Shown piece after piece: positions 61,794-64,000 of a stretch of DNA of 64,000 bases. Position numbers and translations under genes: made by a program. Under the pieces are notes generated by a model, which saw nothing but the letters and a program-made list of their open reading frames with translations, did no database searches and was not told the origin of the DNA. This DNA is from Ideonella livida (GTDB lineage Bacteria > Pseudomonadota > Gammaproteobacteria > Burkholderiales > Burkholderiaceae_C), in contig NZ_JAAGOH010000003.1 of assembly GCF_010499455.1 (NCBI RefSeq), positions 124,001 through 188,000 on the forward strand, given 5' to 3'. Position 1 is the first letter of the stretch. The number at the start of each line of letters is the position of its first letter.

Positions 61794-61826
61794 AAAAAAA
61801 GGGGCGGTCCCTCTCGGAACCGCCCC
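61794..61826 (-). terminator. Terminator for the gallate dioxygenase gene
   Basis: Read on the minus strand, a stem of GGGGCGGT (with two further G-C pairs across a bulge) and ACCGCCCC (61801-61826) is followed by seven T residues (A run 61794-61800). It lies 60 bp after the gallate dioxygenase stop. On the plus strand it also ends close to nirD, but without a T tract. Confidence 0.82.
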
Positions 61827-61886
61827 AAGGAAGACACCCGTTGCCGGGTGCGACTCACTGGAAATCGGATGGCGCCGCCCGGGCGC

Positions 61887-63188
61887 TCAGGTCTTGGCGG
61901 CCGGGGTCCAGCCCGGCTGGGGCGCAGCGGCGTCTTTGCCCGCCACCGAATACAGCGCCCCGGGGGCATTGCGGGTCTTGAGGAATTCCTCGAGCGGCTG
62001 CCCGCGCATGGCGGCGTACAGGTGCAGGTTGGACACGCCCACCACCGCGCCCAGCTTCTCCAGCATGAAGAAGATCACGCCGTAGTGGATCAGGCCGCGC
62101 CAGTCGCGCTGCTGCACCAGGGCCATCTCCTCCTCGGACAGACCGGCGGCCTGCATGTCGGCCTGCTCATCGGCGCGGAAGCGGGCGCGCCGGGCCGGGT
62201 CGATCAGGCCATGCAGGTAGCGGTTGAGCCGGTAGGCCTTGACGCTGCGCGCCAGCGTGAAGGGGTAAGTCCCGGTCAGGCGTTCGGCGCCGGCCAGTTG
62301 CTGGCCGATGGCCTGGCGGTGGCGCTCCACCTCACCGGCGATGACCGGTCCGGCCAGGTTCTCGTAGACCGCGGCCGCAATGCCGGTCATGGACGGCAGC
62401 GTGTAGGCCTGGTGCAGCTTGCGCACCTGGGGCGACAGCGCCCCGCGCATGACCAGCCACATCATCACCTCGGCGCCCTCGGCGCCGCCCAGCTCGGCCA
62501 GCTCGGCGTGGGTCAGGCTGGCCAGGCGCTCGGGGTCCTGCTCGAACAGCTCCAGGAACTGCAGGTCCCAGGGCGTGTTGTTGAAGCCGCAGCGCTCGCC
62601 ATGGACCTGGTGCGACAAGCCGCCGGTGGCGACGATGACCACCCGCAGGTCTTCCGGGTAGCTCTCGATGGCGCGGCGCAGGGCCTGACCCATGCGGTAG
62701 AAGCGCCGTGCGCTGGGCACCGGGAACTGCAGCACCCCCAGTTGCAGGGGAATGATGGGCGTGGGCCAGCCCTGGGCATGGTCCCAGAGCACCGACATGG
62801 GCGAGAAGGCACCGTGATCCAGTGGCTTGTCCTGGAAGAAGGATAGGTCGAACTCATCGTGCATCAGCGAGGCGCCGATGTGCGCGGCCAGGCCCGGGTG
62901 GCCGGCCACCGCGGGCAGGTCACGCGGGCCGCCGCCCTCGTCGGCGGGCTCGTAGCGCTCGCCAATGCCCAGGGCGAAGGGCGAGTAGTGGTCAAAGAAG
63001 AAGGAGGTGACGTGGTCGTTGTAGGTGACCAGGGCCACGTCGGGTTTCTGCTCGGCCAGCCACTGCTTGACCGGCTCAAAGGCAGCAAAGATGGGCGCCC
63101 AGACCGGGTCGTCCTGCTTCTTCTGGTCAAACGCGAAACCGATGGTGGGCGTGTGCGAGACGGCCACGCCGCCGATGATCTTGGCCAT
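61887..63188 (-). CDS. Gallate dioxygenase (class III extradiol, LigB-type with fused LigA-like domain)
   Basis: 433 residues, the size of GalA/DesB gallate dioxygenases. The catalytic LigB-like part starts MAKIIGGVAVSHTPTIGFA (metal His) and has YNDHVTSFFFDHYSPFALGIGE with further ligands and ATGGLSHQVHGER with the proton-donor His. From about residue 290 a LigA-like helical domain follows (NRYLHGLIDPARRARF, DWRGLIHYGVIFFMLEKLGAVVG). Long stretches match remembered DesB sequence. It cleaves gallate to 4-oxalomesaconate, a different ring-cleavage route from the catechol operon at the window start. The next gene upstream encodes a TRAP binding protein. Confidence 0.92.
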   Translation of the reverse strand: MAKIIGGVAVSHTPTIGFAFDQKKQDDPVWAPIFAAFEPVKQWLAEQKPDVALVTYNDHVTSFFFDHYSPFALGIGERYEPADEGGGPRDLPAVAGHPGLAAHIGASLMHDEFDLSFFQDKPLDHGAFSPMSVLWDHAQGWPTPIIPLQLGVLQFPVPSARRFYRMGQALRRAIESYPEDLRVVIVATGGLSHQVHGERCGFNNTPWDLQFLELFEQDPERLASLTHAELAELGGAEGAEVMMWLVMRGALSPQVRKLHQAYTLPSMTGIAAAVYENLAGPVIAGEVERHRQAIGQQLAGAERLTGTYPFTLARSVKAYRLNRYLHGLIDPARRARFRADEQADMQAAGLSEEEMALVQQRDWRGLIHYGVIFFMLEKLGAVVGVSNLHLYAAMRGQPLEEFLKTRNAPGALYSVAGKDAAAPQPGWTPAAKT

Positions 63189-63298
63189 GTGGGAACGCCC
63201 CGTGCGGCGGGGCGGATGTGCAGGAGGTAGGAAACCGGCGGGGCACCACGACCGCCGCCGGCGCAGGTGCCGGGCGGCACCGCGGGCGCCGTGGCGCT

Positions 63299-64000
63299 TC
63301 AGCGCTTGGCGGCGTGCTGGGCGATCAGGCTGCGGGCGGCCTCCAGCATCTGGGCGCCGGGCTTGCCCTTGCCGTTCATGTCGCTGACCCAGGCGTCGGT
63401 CAGGCTCTGGCCGGCCTTCTTCCAGTGGGCCAGCTCGGCCGCCGGGATCACCGTGGTGGTGTTCTTGGCGGTGAGCTTCTTGCCCTCCATGTCGGCCTGC
63501 AGGAAGGCCTTGCCGATCTGGCCGGACAGCGCCTGGCCCGAATTGGCGTCAATGACCTTCTTCAGGTCGGCCGGCAGCGACTCGTACTTGGCCTTGTTCA
63601 TCGCGAACACGAAAGTAGAGGTGTAGAACGCGGGCTCGGCCGGATCGGTCTCGACGTGGTACTTCACCAGTTCCTGGATCTTGACCGAGGGCACCACCTC
63701 ATACGGCACCACCGCGCCGTCGATCACGCCCTTGGACAGCGCATCGCCCACCTGCGGCACCGGCATGCCCACCGGCGTGGCGCCCAGCAAGGCCAGGTAC
63801 TTGTTGGTCATGCGGGTGGGCGCACGCAGCTTCAGGCCCTTGAGGTCCGCCAGCGTCTTGATGGGCTTGCTGGTCATGTGGAACACGCCGTCGCCGTGCA
63901 CATGGAAGGCCAGGGGCTTGACGTCCTTGAACTCGTCCAGGCTGTACTTCTGGGTGTAGTCCCACAGGGCCTTGGAGGTGGCCTCCGGGCTCTGCATCAT
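63299..64000 (-). CDS. TRAP transporter substrate-binding protein (DctP family), N-terminus missing
   Basis: The gene runs off the window end; 233 C-terminal residues are visible. DctP-type features are LKGLKLRAPTRMTNKYLALLGATPVGMPVPQVGDALSKGVIDGAVVPYEVV (ligand-clamping Arg region and the conserved helix after it, read in parts), then FYTSTFVFAMNKAKYESLPADLKKVID. The periplasmic protein hands a carboxylate to a TRAP permease. It precedes gallate dioxygenase by 110 bp on the same strand, so an aromatic or related acid is a fair guess for its ligand. Confidence 0.9.
   Translation of the reverse strand: MMQSPEATSKALWDYTQKYSLDEFKDVKPLAFHVHGDGVFHMTSKPIKTLADLKGLKLRAPTRMTNKYLALLGATPVGMPVPQVGDALSKGVIDGAVVPYEVVPSVKIQELVKYHVETDPAEPAFYTSTFVFAMNKAKYESLPADLKKVIDANSGQALSGQIGKAFLQADMEGKKLTAKNTTTVIPAAELAHWKKAGQSLTDAWVSDMNGKGKPGAQMLEAARSLIAQHAAKR

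Noticed and set aside
1-64000. CRISPR array, prophage, insertion sequence or tRNA genes
   Set aside because: I saw no regularly spaced repeats, transposase or integrase motifs, phage structural genes or cloverleaf-like sequences, although small RNA genes could be missed by eye.

Overview
The window is about 64 kb of very GC-rich DNA, densely packed with short-spaced or overlapping genes. Gene content points to a free-living betaproteobacterium of the order Burkholderiales, in the Comamonadaceae or the Leptothrix/Rubrivivax/Ideonella group. This rests on the aromatic meta-cleavage operon, a Bug/TctC binding protein, a TRAP binding protein, an LldP/Dld lactate module, a BaeSR system and gallate dioxygenase. 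The exact genus cannot be fixed by eye. I saw no rRNA, tRNA, CRISPR array, transposase or phage gene.

Layout. 1-6069: a lower meta-cleavage operon running from the end of catechol 2,3-dioxygenase through hydratase, SDR, 4-oxalocrotonate decarboxylase, tautomerase, acetaldehyde dehydrogenase and aldolase to an outer-membrane channel-like protein. 6166-13402: a Crp-like regulator, two alpha/beta hydrolases, a pyruvyl-transferase-like protein, an SRPBCC protein and a large secreted protein with clan-A glycosidase features. 13395-20115, mainly minus strand: a hybrid sensor kinase, then a glutamine-synthetase-like/class III aminotransferase/GntR operon. 20323-25941: lactate permease, Fe-S flavin D-lactate dehydrogenase and the divergent LldR-type regulator with three operators. 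26070-32791: a GST and a complete RND efflux system. 32933-39796: a complete type I restriction-modification system (hsdM-hsdS-hsdR). 39800-43765: LysR/SDR pair, a Gly/Cys-tailed membrane protein and a ferric-reductase-like flavoprotein. 44006-46528: BaeS/BaeR-type two-component system and a BON-domain periplasmic protein. 46678-54374: two unrecognised proteins (one with a beta-pore-like segment), a HupE/DUF3500 pair, a LysR and an RTX-like repeat protein. 54522-58425: Bug binding protein, M20 amidohydrolase, and a tandem glycine riboswitch before a DadA-like dehydrogenase. 58779-64000: nirBD, gallate dioxygenase and the start-less end of a TRAP binding protein gene.

Main observations. (1) Two adjacent enzymes of the meta pathway, the acetaldehyde dehydrogenase and the aldolase that normally form one channelling complex, each carry about 28-29 extra residues encoded by hairpin-rich, repeat-like DNA inserted in frame. 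(2) A shared motif (TTCCTCCACA) lies exactly 52 bp upstream of both the RND efflux operon and the BON-protein gene and again in front of baeSR. It resembles the Escherichia coli BaeR box and suggests a small BaeR regulon encoded within the window. (3) The 46678-48313 gene pair is the best candidate for something undescribed. (4) A glycine riboswitch governs a D-amino-acid/glycine-type oxidising enzyme. All functional names come from motifs and remembered family sequences; no database search was possible.
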